Source: Norana najaformis (lineage: Eukaryota; Annelida; Clitellata; Crassiclitellata; Hormogastridae). From it: 64,000 bases of DNA. The DNA is taken from contig OZ029913.1 in the NCBI GenBank assembly GCA_964023275.1, forward strand, positions 55,635,976-55,699,975, given 5' to 3'. The stretch's first letter is position 1. The number at the start of each line of letters is the position of its first letter. This document shows positions 1 through 11,400 of the stretch, piece after piece. The notes below the pieces were generated by a model. It saw only the letters and a list, made by a program, of their open reading frames with translations. It was not told the origin of the DNA and made no database searches. Made by a program: the position numbers and the translations under genes.

Positions 1-2515
1 TTCCGCCTTTTGGATGGGGTTGTCAAGCGGATGACGCGTGGTACCTTGGTGGAAATTTCCATCTGTGGAATTCGGAGCATTGGTGTGTTTGACTTCGGCT
101 GGAAGAGAGTTCTTCTCTTTTTCTTTGCAGTTGGGGTCGGTGCCGTGAATTGTGACCAGCCGAAGGACGCCAGACCGAATGGACTCTTTGAGTATCCACC
201 TACATTCATGCTAGATTTTGTCATGATCTGTGAAACGGCAATTGATCCAGGTGATCATCATACATGAACATTAATTATTATTGATCCAGGTGATCATCAT
301 ACATGAACATTAATTATTATTGATCCAGGTGATCATCATACATGAACATTAATTATTATTGATCCTGGTGATCATCATCCATACATGAACATTAATTATT
401 ATTGATCCTGGTGATCATCATCCATACATGAACATTAATTATTATTGATCCTGGTGATCATCATCCATACATGAACATTAATTATTATTGATCCTGGCGA
501 TCATCATACATGAACATTAATTATTATTGATCCTGGTGATCATCATCCATACATGAACATTAATTATTATTGATCCTGGTGATCATCATCCATACATGAA
601 CATTAATTATTATTGATCCAGGTGATCATCATCCATACATGAACATTAATTATTATTGATCCTGGCGATCATCATACATGAACATTAATTATTATTGATC
701 CTGGTGATCATCATCCATACATGAACATTAATTATTATTGATCCAGGTGATCATCATACATGAACATTAATTATTATTGATCCAGGTGATCATCATCCAT
801 ACATGAACATTAATTATTATTGATCCTGGTGATCATCATACATGAACATTAATTATTATTGATCCTGGTGATCATCATCCATACATGAACATTAATTATT
901 ATTGATCCTGGTGATCATCATCCATACATGAACATTAATTATTATTGATCCAGGTGATCATCATCCATACATGAACATTAATTATTATTGAACCTGGTGA
1001 TCATCATACATGAACATTAATTATTATTGATCCAGGTGATCATCATCCATACATGAACATTAATTATTATTGATCCAGGTGATCATCTTACATGAACATT
1101 AATTATTATTGATCCAGGTGATCATCATCCATACATGAACATTAATTATTATTGATCCAGGTGATCATCATACATGAACATTAATTATTATTGATCCAGG
1201 TGATCATCATCCATACATGAACATTAATTATTATTGATCCAGGTGATCATCATACATGAACATTAATTATTATTGATCCAGGTGATCATCATCCATATAT
1301 GAACATTAATTATTATTGATCCTGGTGATCATCATACATGAACATTAATTATTATTGATCCTGGTGATCATCATCCATACATGAACATTAATTATTAAAC
1401 ACTAGAGGTAATTCAAGCCTCCCGTGGCGATTACAACGACCGAATCAACAAAATAGCAGAAAACCGAGTAATAATCATTCAAACCCTTGTCGAATAGTGT
1501 ATTACCTACATGGCAACTAATTTTAAGATTGAGGACCGGCTTAACCAGTCCTTTCGTTGCTACTAAGATCCTCCTGTTAGGATGTGCTTCAGTTGTCGGC
1601 ACCGTATCAGCATACATCAGGCAGCTTTTCTTCTCAGTCTCGAGTCAATCGGGTCAGCGATGTTGCGCTCTGCTGCCCGCGGGGGTATGCAGGTGCTGTG
1701 CTTTCGCACGTCAACATCCCGTGTTGGACCTTCCTCTCTCTTGGAAGAGACTTATATTTTAGAAATGTTGCACATAACTCTGTTCAGCAAGCATTGTTAA
1801 AGCGCCTTATATGGACTTGTTAGGACAGTTACATAGCTATGTGTGCAGCGCTCTTGTGAGATTGTTAAAAGGCGCTATATTAAGTGTCTAGATACATACA
1901 TAGGCCTCCATATACACATACATGCATGCACACTAAACTGTAGTGATCGAATGACTTTTATGCCTTGGCGTCCTAATACATGTATGGCGATGTTGTTAGG
2001 TTTTGTTAGGTCCTAAAAGGCGCTATATAAGTGCTTTGACACATACATAGGTGATCGGCCTGCTGCGTTAAAGTAGCAGTAGGAAAAATGAGCAATTTTA
2101 GTCGAACTTCCTGGTATTAACATATACTTACAGTCTTGATATATACTGTGTCTGGTGATAATGGATGACTTAAGCAGAAGTCGTACTACCTGGCTGTCTC
2201 AAGAGATACTAGCGACATCGCGTGACCGTTGATCTCCAGAATTTCGTCTCCAGGTGTCAGTGCGCTCTCTAGCGTTCGACCCTTTCTGCGCGAGACCCGG
2301 ATACAGAGACCGTCTGTCCTGCGTCTGTAAAACCCCGACCGGGTCCGTATTTCAGATCCGAAGAGATGGTGATCCAGTCTCGATTCCTCGAGTTCCAGAA
2401 CGACTGAATCGTTTACGGAGTTCCATGTTTCCAGTTCGATGTAAGACACAAACTCCTTCCGGCGGTATGGTCTCCGCGGAGGCGGAAACGGAGGATCTGA
2501 CTGCGTCTGACTCAT
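1..2515 (-). CDS. PDZ-domain protein, 5' part of gene (two exons, continues off the left edge)
   Basis: Exon 1 runs 2515 to 2190 and exon 2 runs 199 to the left edge, on the minus strand. The ATG at 2515 is preceded by an in-frame TGA 12 bases upstream. Exon 1 ends AG|GTAGTA and exon 2 begins after TGTAG; the phases match (two bases plus one make Arg). The joined product starts with a proline/arginine-rich leader (PPFPPPRRPYRRK), then an N-terminal PDZ domain: LFGSEI in the carboxylate-loop position, GDEILEINGH before helix 2, and IRSGVLRLVTI as the last strand. The intron cuts the PDZ just before helix 2 ends. A polar, low-complexity tail follows. PDZ domains bind C-terminal peptides and organise membrane or junction scaffolds. 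The loop departs from the usual GLGF form and I cannot assign a subfamily. Confidence 0.72.
241..1396. repeat. Minisatellite, 28 units of 39 or 43 bp, in the PDZ gene intron
   Basis: Twenty-eight tandem copies of a unit built from ATTGATCC(A/T)GG, TGATCATCAT and ACATGAACATTAATTATT. Long units (43 bp, 16 copies) differ from short units (39 bp, 12 copies) by an extra CCAT; the sum of lengths, 1156 bp, matches the array exactly. A second variable site is A or T after GATCC. From unit 19 to the end short and long units alternate. The array lies wholly inside the first intron of the PDZ gene. Confidence 0.95.
1397..2189. other. Rest of PDZ gene intron 1, with a retroelement-like tail
   Basis: No coding exon is visible. 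About 1790-2060 contains two passes of a dispersed motif (AGCTATGTGTGCAGCGCT, then AAAAGGCGCTATATTAAGTG and ACATACATAG) that recurs near 20.65 kb and 45.3 kb. This looks like the 3' tail of a retroelement family ending in CATA repeats. Confidence 0.5.
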
Positions 2516-3660
2516 TTCCGTTACTCAGATATCAATCAGTTGCTTTTCCCGAAACTGAGTTCTATCTTTAAGGTCTTGGTAAAGAAGAAGAAGATTTTAG
2601 GTAAGAAGATGGACCACTATTTGTTGTCACTGATCGGTGTTCCAGACTGCAGATATTTTGTCGGTGTTGGAGGTTTAATCGCTTCTACCCCGGTGGAAAC
2701 ACCGTTGTCTCTGCCAAGTGTTTTACGGACGTATTACTTGCAAGCGCCTCTACACAGTCTAGAAGAATTTCCGGCTGACGTCGGCAAGATCGAAAATAAC
2801 CCTAACAGTCGAATTATTCCAGCGGAAGAATATTTCAGGAATCTTGAAATAGGAGTTTGAACTGATGGTCCAGTTTGAACTTAAGGATCTGAAGTAGCTG
2901 TGCTTCGATTACATTAGACCACGCTATGATTGTCAGTTTGTGCTTTGGTCTAATTAACTAGGCATCGTATATTCGGCCTAATTTAAAATTATGCTTCCTA
3001 TACTATGTCTAATAGTTTTCTATAAAAGTAGTGGACATATATCAGCTTTAAAGATCAACAGGGTTATTATGCTCAAAAATATACCAATAGTTCGAATGTA
3101 TTTCCTGATAAAGTAAGGGCTGATTGACCCACTATTTACTTACATATAGTCTAACTGACGATTTAGGTAGGGCCTATAACCTGCTTCATATAGGCCTAAT
3201 ATCAATTTTAGTTTAATAAACTTATTTAAAACAATGACTTTTAACAAATCTGGGATCTTTACTGTATCCGTATATGGAGTAGACCTACTTTACTTACGGA
3301 GAGCTTGAAGTGTTTAGCGATGTTGTTGGCCCTACCTAACACGTGAGTAGTATGAAGTGTCTTTGTTGCATAGAAACTGTTTCGACGGCGCCTGAAACAC
3401 ATTATGCTTATCTCATCCTGCCACTCAGGTAGGTTGTATTACCAGTAACTGGACATTCGTTAGGCGCCTTTCTTATGTAGGCTACACTGCAGGAGTCCAA
3501 GTGCTGTTATAAAAACACGACACACCAATGTAAAGCCGGAACAGTTACAGCCTACGAGCTCCATTTCCACGATATCCTACAGTTGGACGAAAATTCTGCA
3601 CATGCTAATATAGGTAAATATATATTTATTTATATATAGGTATTCTACACGTACTTATTA
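2516..3660. other. 5' flank of PDZ gene, no assigned gene
   Basis: Should contain the 5' UTR and promoter of the PDZ gene. A plus-strand frame of 83 codons (ATG at 2609, stop at 2860) is open but resembles nothing I recognise and runs antisense to the probable 5' UTR, so it is not called. The remainder is AT-rich with several TAGGCCTA-type motifs. Confidence 0.35.
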
Positions 3661-3672
3661 ATTGACGAAAAT

Positions 3673-3675
<3 letters not shown>

Positions 3676-3753
<78 letters not shown>

Positions 3754-3760
3754 CAACATC

Positions 3761-3836
<76 letters not shown>
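3676..3836. repeat. (ATA/AAT)n trinucleotide microsatellite
   Basis: About 50 AAT repeats, interrupted once near 3750-3762 by CAACAACATC. It directly adjoins AGACAATTTCTATAGCGCC; read on the minus strand this is GGCGCTATAGAAATTGTCT followed by (TTA)n, which is the 3' tail pattern of a retroelement lying minus-strand to the right. Confidence 0.95.
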
Positions 3837-3837
<1 letters not shown>

Positions 3838-3859
3838 GACAATTTCTATAGCGCCGTAA

Positions 3860-5940
3860 CACGGCCGAGGCCGAAGAAAAGGGCGCTGTACATAAGTTCA
3901 AGAGACAATAGAATAGTTATAGGTCTACGACCTCCAGTTAGACGAGCAGCTCCTATGTAGCAAGACTATTATTCAAATATTAATTCTCATGTTTTCTGCA
4001 AACAAACCTTTCACATGCTCACACACGAGATTAAAACGCTTACTCGCTCTGTCTGCGCAAGAGCCAACTGTTCGACAAAAATCATTCGTTAGCCAGTGTT
4101 AACAAGCGCCACCATCATGACGATTAATTAGGCTGCCAAATAATCCGTCCGTTGCATAACAATGCGACTTGTCTGCAATGAAAACGCAGAAACGAGCTAA
4201 TGGCTGCAGTGATATCCGGTAAGACAATGCTGAGGTATGTAACGTAAAGTATATAAAATCTGTACAGTTTCTTAGAGCCACATGAAAGCTGCGTCAGGAA
4301 GACCAGGTAAATCACCGGCGCTATATCAATTCAAAACTTTAAGATCCAGATTTTTGGGATAGTTTCGGTGTCAAACTTCGTATATTAAATCTTTGAATAT
4401 AAGACCTTTTCCTCATTTGCGTCGTGGAATTTTAACCTGTAAGGTAAGATGTCGAGCAATTTATGATGCACTTCTTTGAAAGTTTGTCCTCTTGAGAGGA
4501 CCACATGACCACAGCCGGAGTTGAAAGACGCTTCGGCTGAAGCGGAAACACGATGGTACTTTTTAAACTTGGTATAATTGTATAGAAGCATTGATTATCA
4601 AGAATAACATCCTTAAAGAAATCTGTGGTATGGAAATCTATGCTGGTATATTTCGTCGTCAAGCACAGCACCCGTTAGTTTCCTTAAGGGCGCTGGGTTT
4701 AGCATGAAACGCATCAGTTTCGATACGCGTTGGGTTGAATCGTAGGCGTCTGTCAAAGTGGGAGACCGACGCAGTTTCAAGTGGCTGTCGCGACACGCAG
4801 CTTTCCAGATCTTCGACGATCGTCAGCCTATGGACATAGGTCTACATGTATGACAGAGAACATGTAGGAGCAATAGAAGTTATATAGCTAAGAGGTTGGG
4901 TAAGGTAATAAGTAGTGGTACAGGCAATGGACATACTGGCAGAGACCAGATGTTGGCCACCAGAACTAGTCATTAATATTTGACTCGAGCAAGATAAGGA
5001 CCCCCCGAAAGCAGTAGGGGTGGGGCAGGAAAGTCCGACGGACAGCCAAAAGATAAAGCTCGATTTCAAAGGACATCGGCATCGTCAACTAATGAGAGTT
5101 GGACGAACACATGACAAGGTGATGGAATCAAGCGCAGAGGCAAACGGCTAGAGAGACATACAAACAGGCGTAGGAAGAAACGCAGATAGCAAGACAGAGT
5201 CGATGATAACGTCGGCACAACAACCTCGGTCATAGCGAGTATTAGTTGCTGTTAGTATTATTAATAAGGGTAACTAGTAGTATAAATGAAACTAGACAGG
5301 GATGAACAAAGGGACAGCCTTACGGGAGGATGGCATGCAGGTAGAAGTCATAACCCAGCGCTAGCAGGGCCAAGCTAAGGCAACAGGCAGTGAAGATCAC
5401 GCCTAGGTACACAATATTTACAAAAAAGGGAATTTTAGGAATAAGCTTAAGAGAAACATATAGAAATGAGTAAAGCGAAGCTCAGCCGAACAAAAGACGG
5501 GCTGAGGACAGAAAAACTCATATAAGCGCCGAGAAAAGTAAGTTAGGCAGTCTAGTCTAAATTGAACTCCTAGAGCAGAGGTTCCGTAAGATACGACAAA
5601 GACGGATGCTGACTACAGCTGACATATCTTTCTGCTGTGAGTACATTTCATTCTATGATTAAATTGTTGCTGTAAGCGAGTGACCTATTGTATCTTGTGA
5701 GTCCCCTTGACAATGGTCATACATGTATGTTAGTATGCATAGACATTTTGGCCTTTGCCAATCAGCAGGCCTAATGTGGCCTTTTAAAGTACTTCAAGAA
5801 ACTTTTCTGGCACTAAGCAACACTGAATGTGCTTTGACACCTGATAGTTTGTGTCTTTGAGTGTCATGTCAACACTGCTACTTATCTCAGTCCACGCACC
5901 CGATCAGTATACTTTGAAGGACATGATTCGTCTAGTGCTT
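3860..5940. other. Intergenic, nothing assigned
   Basis: Only short frames without family signatures. A minus frame over 4385-4591 is open for 68 codons but has no recognised motif and no convincing splice context. About 5150-5550 is purine-rich on the plus strand. Confidence 0.4.
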
Positions 5941-5947
5941 TGTTGAC

Positions 5948-6900
5948 ATGCGGTGTTCGCATGGTTCTGTACTTGGTCCTCTTTTCTTTACATTATACGC
6001 CACTCCTTTTGTTACACTGTTAGGCAATCAATCACTGGGATATCATTTATATGCTGATGATACTTATATCTATATAATCGACTTCGGTTGTGTTACGGCG
6101 CTTTATAAATTCTTATTATTATTATTATTATTATTATCATCATCATCATCATCATCATCATCATCGTCGTCGTCGTCGTCGTTGTCGTCGTCGTAATCAT
6201 CATTATCACTATTATATTTCATTTAACAGTTTGTCTTGTTACTAGTGTGTGCAGTTGTTGTCCGATGCCTCCTTCCAAGAAGTGCAATCTTGGATCTTGA
6301 ATGATGACTAACAAACTCCTCCTGAATCCATCGGAAACTGAATTTCTAGTACTGGGCACTCCAAGCAATTTAAGAAGTTTAAATAGCTTAAATCCTTAAA
6401 ACTGGGTGACTCACTTGTTGAGTTGGCTGATGCTGCTCGTGCCTTGGGCGTTGTGTTTTATTCTACGATGTCTCTCACAAACTATGTAAATGGTATTCGT
6501 AAGTCATCTTACATGTATATTCGTGACATACACAGAATTAAGCGCTATGTCCCCATGTCTTCTAGAACATCTTTAGCAAATTGGTCTCCAGTCGCCTTGA
6601 TTACTGTAACTCACTTTTTCAGATGCTGGACCAAAATTTCAGAACTCCTGATTGTGGCTTGGATTTGGTGCGCCATCGCTTGATTCCTTATGCATTAGAC
6701 GCCAACTTATTAGAAGTTGCTAATTATTATATTTTAAAGGTCATTTTTCACCTAATTCGCTCTTTTCATTGTTCGCCCGAATTAAAATGTGCTTTATTTA
6801 CTCTCGCCCATTATTTTCTCATTGATTAGGCATCCATAGTGCTTCTGTGAATGTTCGCTCTTTTTTGTTACATCTGTTTGATTGCGACCTTTCATTACGC
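5948..6900 (+). mobile_element. CR1/L2-like LINE reverse transcriptase relic
   Basis: Frames in pieces read GSVLGPLFFTLYATP and YHLYADDTYIYI, the B/C blocks of a non-LTR reverse transcriptase including the YADD catalytic motif. After a microsatellite the homology continues: LLNPSETEFLVLGTP, ALGVVFYSTMSLTNYV, SSYMYIRDIHRIKRYVP and SRLDYCNSLFQML, the order found in CR1/L2-type LINE C-termini. Stops and frame changes show it is dead. It is interrupted at 6100-6200 by GGCGCTTTATAAATTC and a compound microsatellite, which suggests two element copies, or a later insertion. Confidence 0.85.
6113..6215 (+). repeat. Compound microsatellite (TTA)n(TCA)n(TCG)n
   Basis: Three trinucleotide blocks follow each other: TTA/ATT, then ATC, then GTC/TCG, ending in a short return to ATC/ATT. 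The 5' side is GTTACGGCGCTTTATAAATTC, the retroelement-tail motif seen elsewhere in the window. Confidence 0.9.
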
Positions 6901-6951
6901 TCATTTGATAGGATTGTCAGTAGTGTCCTGAAACAATGGAGGAGATGTTAC

Positions 6952-6996
6952 AAATAATAATAATACTAATAATACTAATAATACTAATACTAATAC

Positions 6997-7088
<92 letters not shown>

Positions 7089-7200
7089 GCAATAACAATA
7101 ACTATAACAATAAGTAACTTCTAATGCCCCGGTGTCTAATGCACAAGACATCAACCGATGGCACACCAAAACCCAGCCGCAATCAGGTCAACATCCAGAA
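6952..7200 (-). repeat. (AAT)n array and minus-strand SINE-like tail
   Basis: About 130 bp of AAT/ACTAAT repeats end at 7110 and adjoin AACTTCTAATGCCCCGGTGTCTAATGCACAAGACATCAACCGATGGC. On the minus strand this is a short body followed by its (ATT)n tail. A close relative of the body is found at 37170-37260. Confidence 0.75.
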
Positions 7201-7559
7201 GATCAGTCCGCACGACAGAGAGGCAGCCGATGGTGGATAAGCAGTTTGAAACAGTTGTTTTAAGTTGAGAATGAAATGACAAAAGCGACTGAGCAAAACG
7301 AACGGACACAGAGAGGGAGCTCAAAAATGTAGGTCCAGCTACCGAAAAAGCCCATTTTTACCGAGAACAGTTCTACTCCAAGGCGTGACCAGAGAAAGAC
7401 AGTCAGATGACCTTGCAGAATAATGGTAAGTCTGGGGAATAAGAACTGATTTTAAACTTTGTGATTGGCCAGAGTTCAATGTTTTATAAACTGTAAGTTC
7501 CAGTTTAAAACAAATCCTTTGCTGAACAGACAAACAACATGAACTTAAATTCATTTATT

Positions 7560-7799
7560 TCAAGAAGAGCTTTCCTGTAGGCCAATAGGCGGTTGCTGCC
7601 CACCTAGATGTTCTATTTTCGTATCGTTTAAACTCTGTTCCTTCTTCAATGCATGAATAAATTTTCTGGTTGTTGGATGGTAGGCATCAAGAAGTCTGTG
7701 TTTATTTTCTGATTTATATAGAGCCCAATCAAAGCAGCGATGAAATTTTGTAACATCATTTAATAAATCAACTCGGTCCAAATTCCGTAATTCGGTTTC
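7560..7799 (-). CDS. 3'-terminal coding exon of an unassigned gene
   Basis: On the minus strand CCGTTTTAG precedes an open stretch of 79 codons beginning ETELRNLDRVDLLND and ending LQESSS then TGA. AATAAA starts directly after the stop, a short 3' end. The middle reads FHRCFDWALYKSENKHRLLD and TTRKFIHALKKE, a charged, helix-like composition typical of real coding sequence. I cannot name the family. No partner exon is visible upstream on the minus strand between 7.8 and 9.2 kb, where a LINE 3' end sits, so this could also be the stranded end of a retrocopy or a decayed gene. Confidence 0.45.
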   Translation of the reverse strand, partial: ETELRNLDRVDLLNDVTKFHRCFDWALYKSENKHRLLDAYHPTTRKFIHALKKEQSLNDTKIEHLGGQQPPIGLQESSS

Positions 7800-8104
7800 C
7801 TAAAACGGTTTTTGTAATCCCGGAGTGTATATCACGAAGAAGAAGAAGAAGTGTATATCACTAGCCGGAGGTCACATGCAGCGATGCATAGCATTTACAA
7901 ATGGCGGATGTCGATGTGTGTGCATGAAATGCATGAAATCGTATACTTTCAAAAAAATCGTAGAAAATCGCCGGATTGTTTGCTGAAGACGGGAATAGGC
8001 GCGTTCGAATATTCATGTCGAGAACTATCACCAGGTATAATATACGAATCGGAGTTGGTAGGTAAATCAGTAGTCGTACTGCCGAATGCCGTGACTCGAA
8101 AATC

Positions 8105-8370
8105 GTAATCGTAAACTCGAGATTTCTACGGCGCCCAACGAAAGCGAAGTCGCGGGAAACAGCTTATTCACATGCGCTCAGTCAAAACAGTATATGTTGG
8201 CAAGAAGGGTTCGGTTCCAGGTAAGAGTAGGCAGACAGGCAGTTAGACGGGTACGGTGGTTGATGTTTGAAATTGGATCTGCAGGGTAGATAAGGGAAAG
8301 AAGAGGAATCATGATAGGTTCTGCGGAAGAGGTGTGTTTTTAGATTTGAGTAGAAGACCTGCACAAAGAT
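8105..8370 (-). mobile_element. LINE 3' end (SNSKHHPP family), minus strand
   Basis: Minus-strand translation gives SNLKTHLFRRTYHDSSS and a trailing FKHQPP peptide, the C-terminal end of a CR1/L2-like ORF2. It is followed by a 3' UTR ending in GGCGCCGTAGAAATCTCGAGTT and a TACGATTACGATT tail. The same 3' end appears at 17.2, 17.8, 35.8 and 40.6 kb, and in diverged form at 22.5 kb. Confidence 0.8.
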
Positions 8371-8399
8371 TGCAAGGGGTGAAGTGTTGGTGAGTTCGT

Positions 8400-9239
8400 A
8401 TCATTTTTTCCAGAGGGGTGGAAATGGCATGAATTGAATAGGCCTATTCCGTTTCTTCTTTTCTGAACGGGCTTCTGATTCCAAATTTGTTGCTACATAC
8501 GAGACTCAAGTATTTTACATACGAACATCAGGATTTGTAATACAGTTGTGACTACAATCACAGAACATGTAGGCTATCTTGCTTCAGTGTGGCTCTTTCA
8601 GACTTGATTTGATATAGGGTGCCTGTGGTTAAGACACTGAACCTAGTGTAGCTGAACGAACAACAGAACGCAAATGCATGCAGATCTCCAGGATTGTGCA
8701 GAATTTGGCAGATCTGTATCTCTATCCAATCTGTTGTTTTTCTGAGTTTTGGTGAACCTGTATCAGATGTATTTGTTACATTTTCAGAATTTTGGCGAAT
8801 CTGTATTGGGTGAATGTTTATTTTTCGACTATTCTGTATGCTCTTTCAAGTTTTGTGTTACTAAGTAATGAAGCTCAAATGAATTCATGAACATTTCAAT
8901 CAGCTGCATTACAAATATCAGGCAGCATAATTACTTATCATTTCTCAAGAAAGCCCTAGAAAAACTCTGAAATGGAAAAACGTAAATATATATTTGTATC
9001 TGTGTCTGTTTTTAGGTTTCATTGCATGTGAATACAGTGATCTTGATGCAGGGTTTTGGTAGTGCTGTGAAAGTTAGATGATTTATCTTACATTACATTC
9101 AGCCAAAGCTGATAGAGTCTGCCTGGTATTAACATGCAAACTGTGCCAAACATTTTACAACAAGGTTAGTTCAGAAAAAATCTTAGAGTAGGCCTGCTCT
9201 AAAATCATCGGTTCAGCTGAGGAGTGAAAAAAGATCGCG
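8400..9239. other. 5' flank of the 229-codon gene, nothing assigned
   Basis: AT-rich, no long frames. It presumably contains the promoter and any 5' UTR exon of the gene starting at 9240. An in-frame TGA lies 18 bases before that ATG. Confidence 0.4.
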
Positions 9240-9929
9240 ATGCAGGCAACGCCTGATCCAGTCTATGCAAAGATGAGACTTAAAGATGCGATTTTCTTAC
9301 GAAAGACAGGTGGTGAAGTGCGCACAGTTATTATATGGGGTTTGAAGAATGGACGTGCCTTGTGCCCGTATGGCATTTTTCAACAGAGAGATCTTGTGTT
9401 TCACTTGGATAAAGGTCGTCTTCAAATGATTGGAGAATGTGAGTACGTACTGGACACACATTTTGTACCGCCAAACAATGCCATGCTAACTACAAATATA
9501 TCGGTGATCAAACTACTGCCAGGTTTCCAAGTTGATAATAGACTTGATCTTGTTTGGGAAAATGAGAAAAAGTCTTTTCCACTGGAAATATACAGAGGGA
9601 CAGTATATCCGGAGACAGAAGTGATTATTCACAGCGACATTCCACAGCGCGGTCGGGTTGTCAGAAATCCATACAGCAGCAATGAGCGGAACTTGTTCCA
9701 GGTCATCTTGGTTTCTGGTCAGGCTGTTGGTTCATGTCCCAGGGGTCCAGTGGATGGTCCTCTTTTTATAACATCTGTTCCACAAGAAGGATTAGCATCA
9801 CTGTACATCTATGGTGTCACTACAGGGATGGTTGGTAATGACTATGCTGTGGTACCTCTGTATTCAAGCCTGTATAACATGTATGGCAGCAGTCTCGGCT
9901 CATTTGATTCTGGATTTTCCAGTGCGTAG
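9240..9929 (+). CDS. Uncharacterised 229-aa protein, single coding exon
   Basis: An uninterrupted frame from ATG 9240 to TAG 9929, with an in-frame stop 18 bases upstream supporting the start. The protein has no signal peptide or membrane segment and is rich in beta-strand-like stretches. The C-terminal half contains PRGPVDGPLFI, which has the spacing of the trypsin-fold GDSGGPLF loop but no serine, and NISVIKLLPGF, which could stand for the DIAVLKL strand. No catalytic histidine context is visible. A degenerate, inactive protease-like fold is therefore only a guess. The tail is Ser/Gly/Tyr-rich (MYGSSLGSFDSGFSS). In an intron-rich neighbourhood a single coding exon is unusual and could mean a retrocopy or a young gene. 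An AATAAA at 11062 would give a long 3' UTR. Confidence 0.72.
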   Translation: MQATPDPVYAKMRLKDAIFLRKTGGEVRTVIIWGLKNGRALCPYGIFQQRDLVFHLDKGRLQMIGECEYVLDTHFVPPNNAMLTTNISVIKLLPGFQVDNRLDLVWENEKKSFPLEIYRGTVYPETEVIIHSDIPQRGRVVRNPYSSNERNLFQVILVSGQAVGSCPRGPVDGPLFITSVPQEGLASLYIYGVTTGMVGNDYAVVPLYSSLYNMYGSSLGSFDSGFSSA

Positions 9930-11100
9930 TGTTATATTCCAGCATTAAGGCTATGTGATGGGTGTGCATTACATCTAGGAAACCAGAATTGTTCATATGA
10001 GTTCTTCCTTTTTTCTTGCTGGATGCATTTATCAACGCAGGTGCCTTAGTATATGTGTATTAATGTTGATGTTAAGTTGATGGCTGTGTAATCCTGGTGT
10101 AGTGCAGATGTCAGCAAACCAGAATAATGGTCATAAAAACAGGAGACTGGGAAGTGAGAAAAAGTACTGTTCATTGAAGGAGACTGATGCAGCAGATGTC
10201 TTGTCTCCATTAGCTGTACAAAGATGTGAGCAAACATTGCTAATTAATGAAATCTGTTGGCACTTATGGTACTAGCATTTCCAGCTGCTGTGCTGAATGG
10301 TTGTTCCATCTTCATCTCATATTGGCCACCTGGACTTAACTTCATGTAGATGAGCAATCATTTGAGATTTCTGTTTGTTACTGGGCACCACCTACACCAA
10401 CACAAGTACAAGCTCGCTGCTTCGTCGGTCACCGTCAGTGAGTGCTTGCTGTTCATCCAAGACTATCTGAATGCCATCTTCTTTCAAAGGATGCTTTCTT
10501 CGTACAAAGCTCTGAGCAGTCGGAGTGCTGACTGGACTGGTGACTCTTCTCTGAATGTTTGAATGTTCAGGAAATGGGAACAGCCATCTGTTGAACATTT
10601 TAAATGTATATAAAGTTAAAAGCATTCCATTTAAATCGCTTTAACAATCACTTTAACTTTACCATCAGCACTTGCTGACAACTGAATTATGTCGAATAGA
10701 AAATTGATAACTTTAAATGGAGTTGTCTCAGTTGTCTCCATTTCCTGGAAAGTTAGCCATTTTGTTGTTGCCTCGGTGAACTAGTGACTTTGGCATGATG
10801 AAGGATGAACCAGTGATTGTTGTGAAGAGGAAGATATCTGATGGCTGAAGGAACGAGTTAAGTCAAGTTAGTTTGCAGCATGTGGGACACTGGTCAAGAA
10901 GTATAAAGATTGGTCTGTGCTAAGTGTCTGTTTCTCTCCTGCAAATAAATTTGCAAATTGTTACCTGCAGGATATTGAACTTTGTTGATTATACTTTCAT
11001 TATACTTTATGCTGATGGCCAATGAACTGTTATGATAAATAATATAAGTAAAGTTTTTGTTAATAAAATTTAGAAATTGCTGTTTGCAACATCAAAATAG
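9930..11100 (+). other. Probable 3' UTR of the 229-aa gene
   Basis: AT-rich sequence with no supported coding frame. Candidate polyadenylation signals are AATAAA near 10944 and again at 11062-11067. Confidence 0.45.
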
Positions 11101-11400
11101 ATGTTTGGAAAACCCAATGAGATTAACTTGGAGAGTGTAGATTACTGAAACTGGTTTAACAAATGAGTGTCATCCTTCGTGAAATTGGTCTATTCTTATG
11201 GAGTGGTGTACATGTACCTTATTTTTCTGGTTGTTTCTTGTTGTTACTTAAATTATATTTTGTGATTTGTTTAATTTTTTGTCTTGGGGAATGAATTGAA
11301 AACAACAGGTGAACAAAAGATTCAGAAAACAGTAAACAATGTTGTGACTGCTGCAATAATAAGCAGTGTTGTAATTGTAATTTAAGATTTATAAAGCACT

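Noticed and set aside
241..1396. CRISPR array
   Set aside because: Repeats are contiguous with no unique spacers, and the genome is eukaryotic.
3626..3901. Poly-Asn and poly-Ile frames on both strands
   Set aside because: Translation of an AAT microsatellite.
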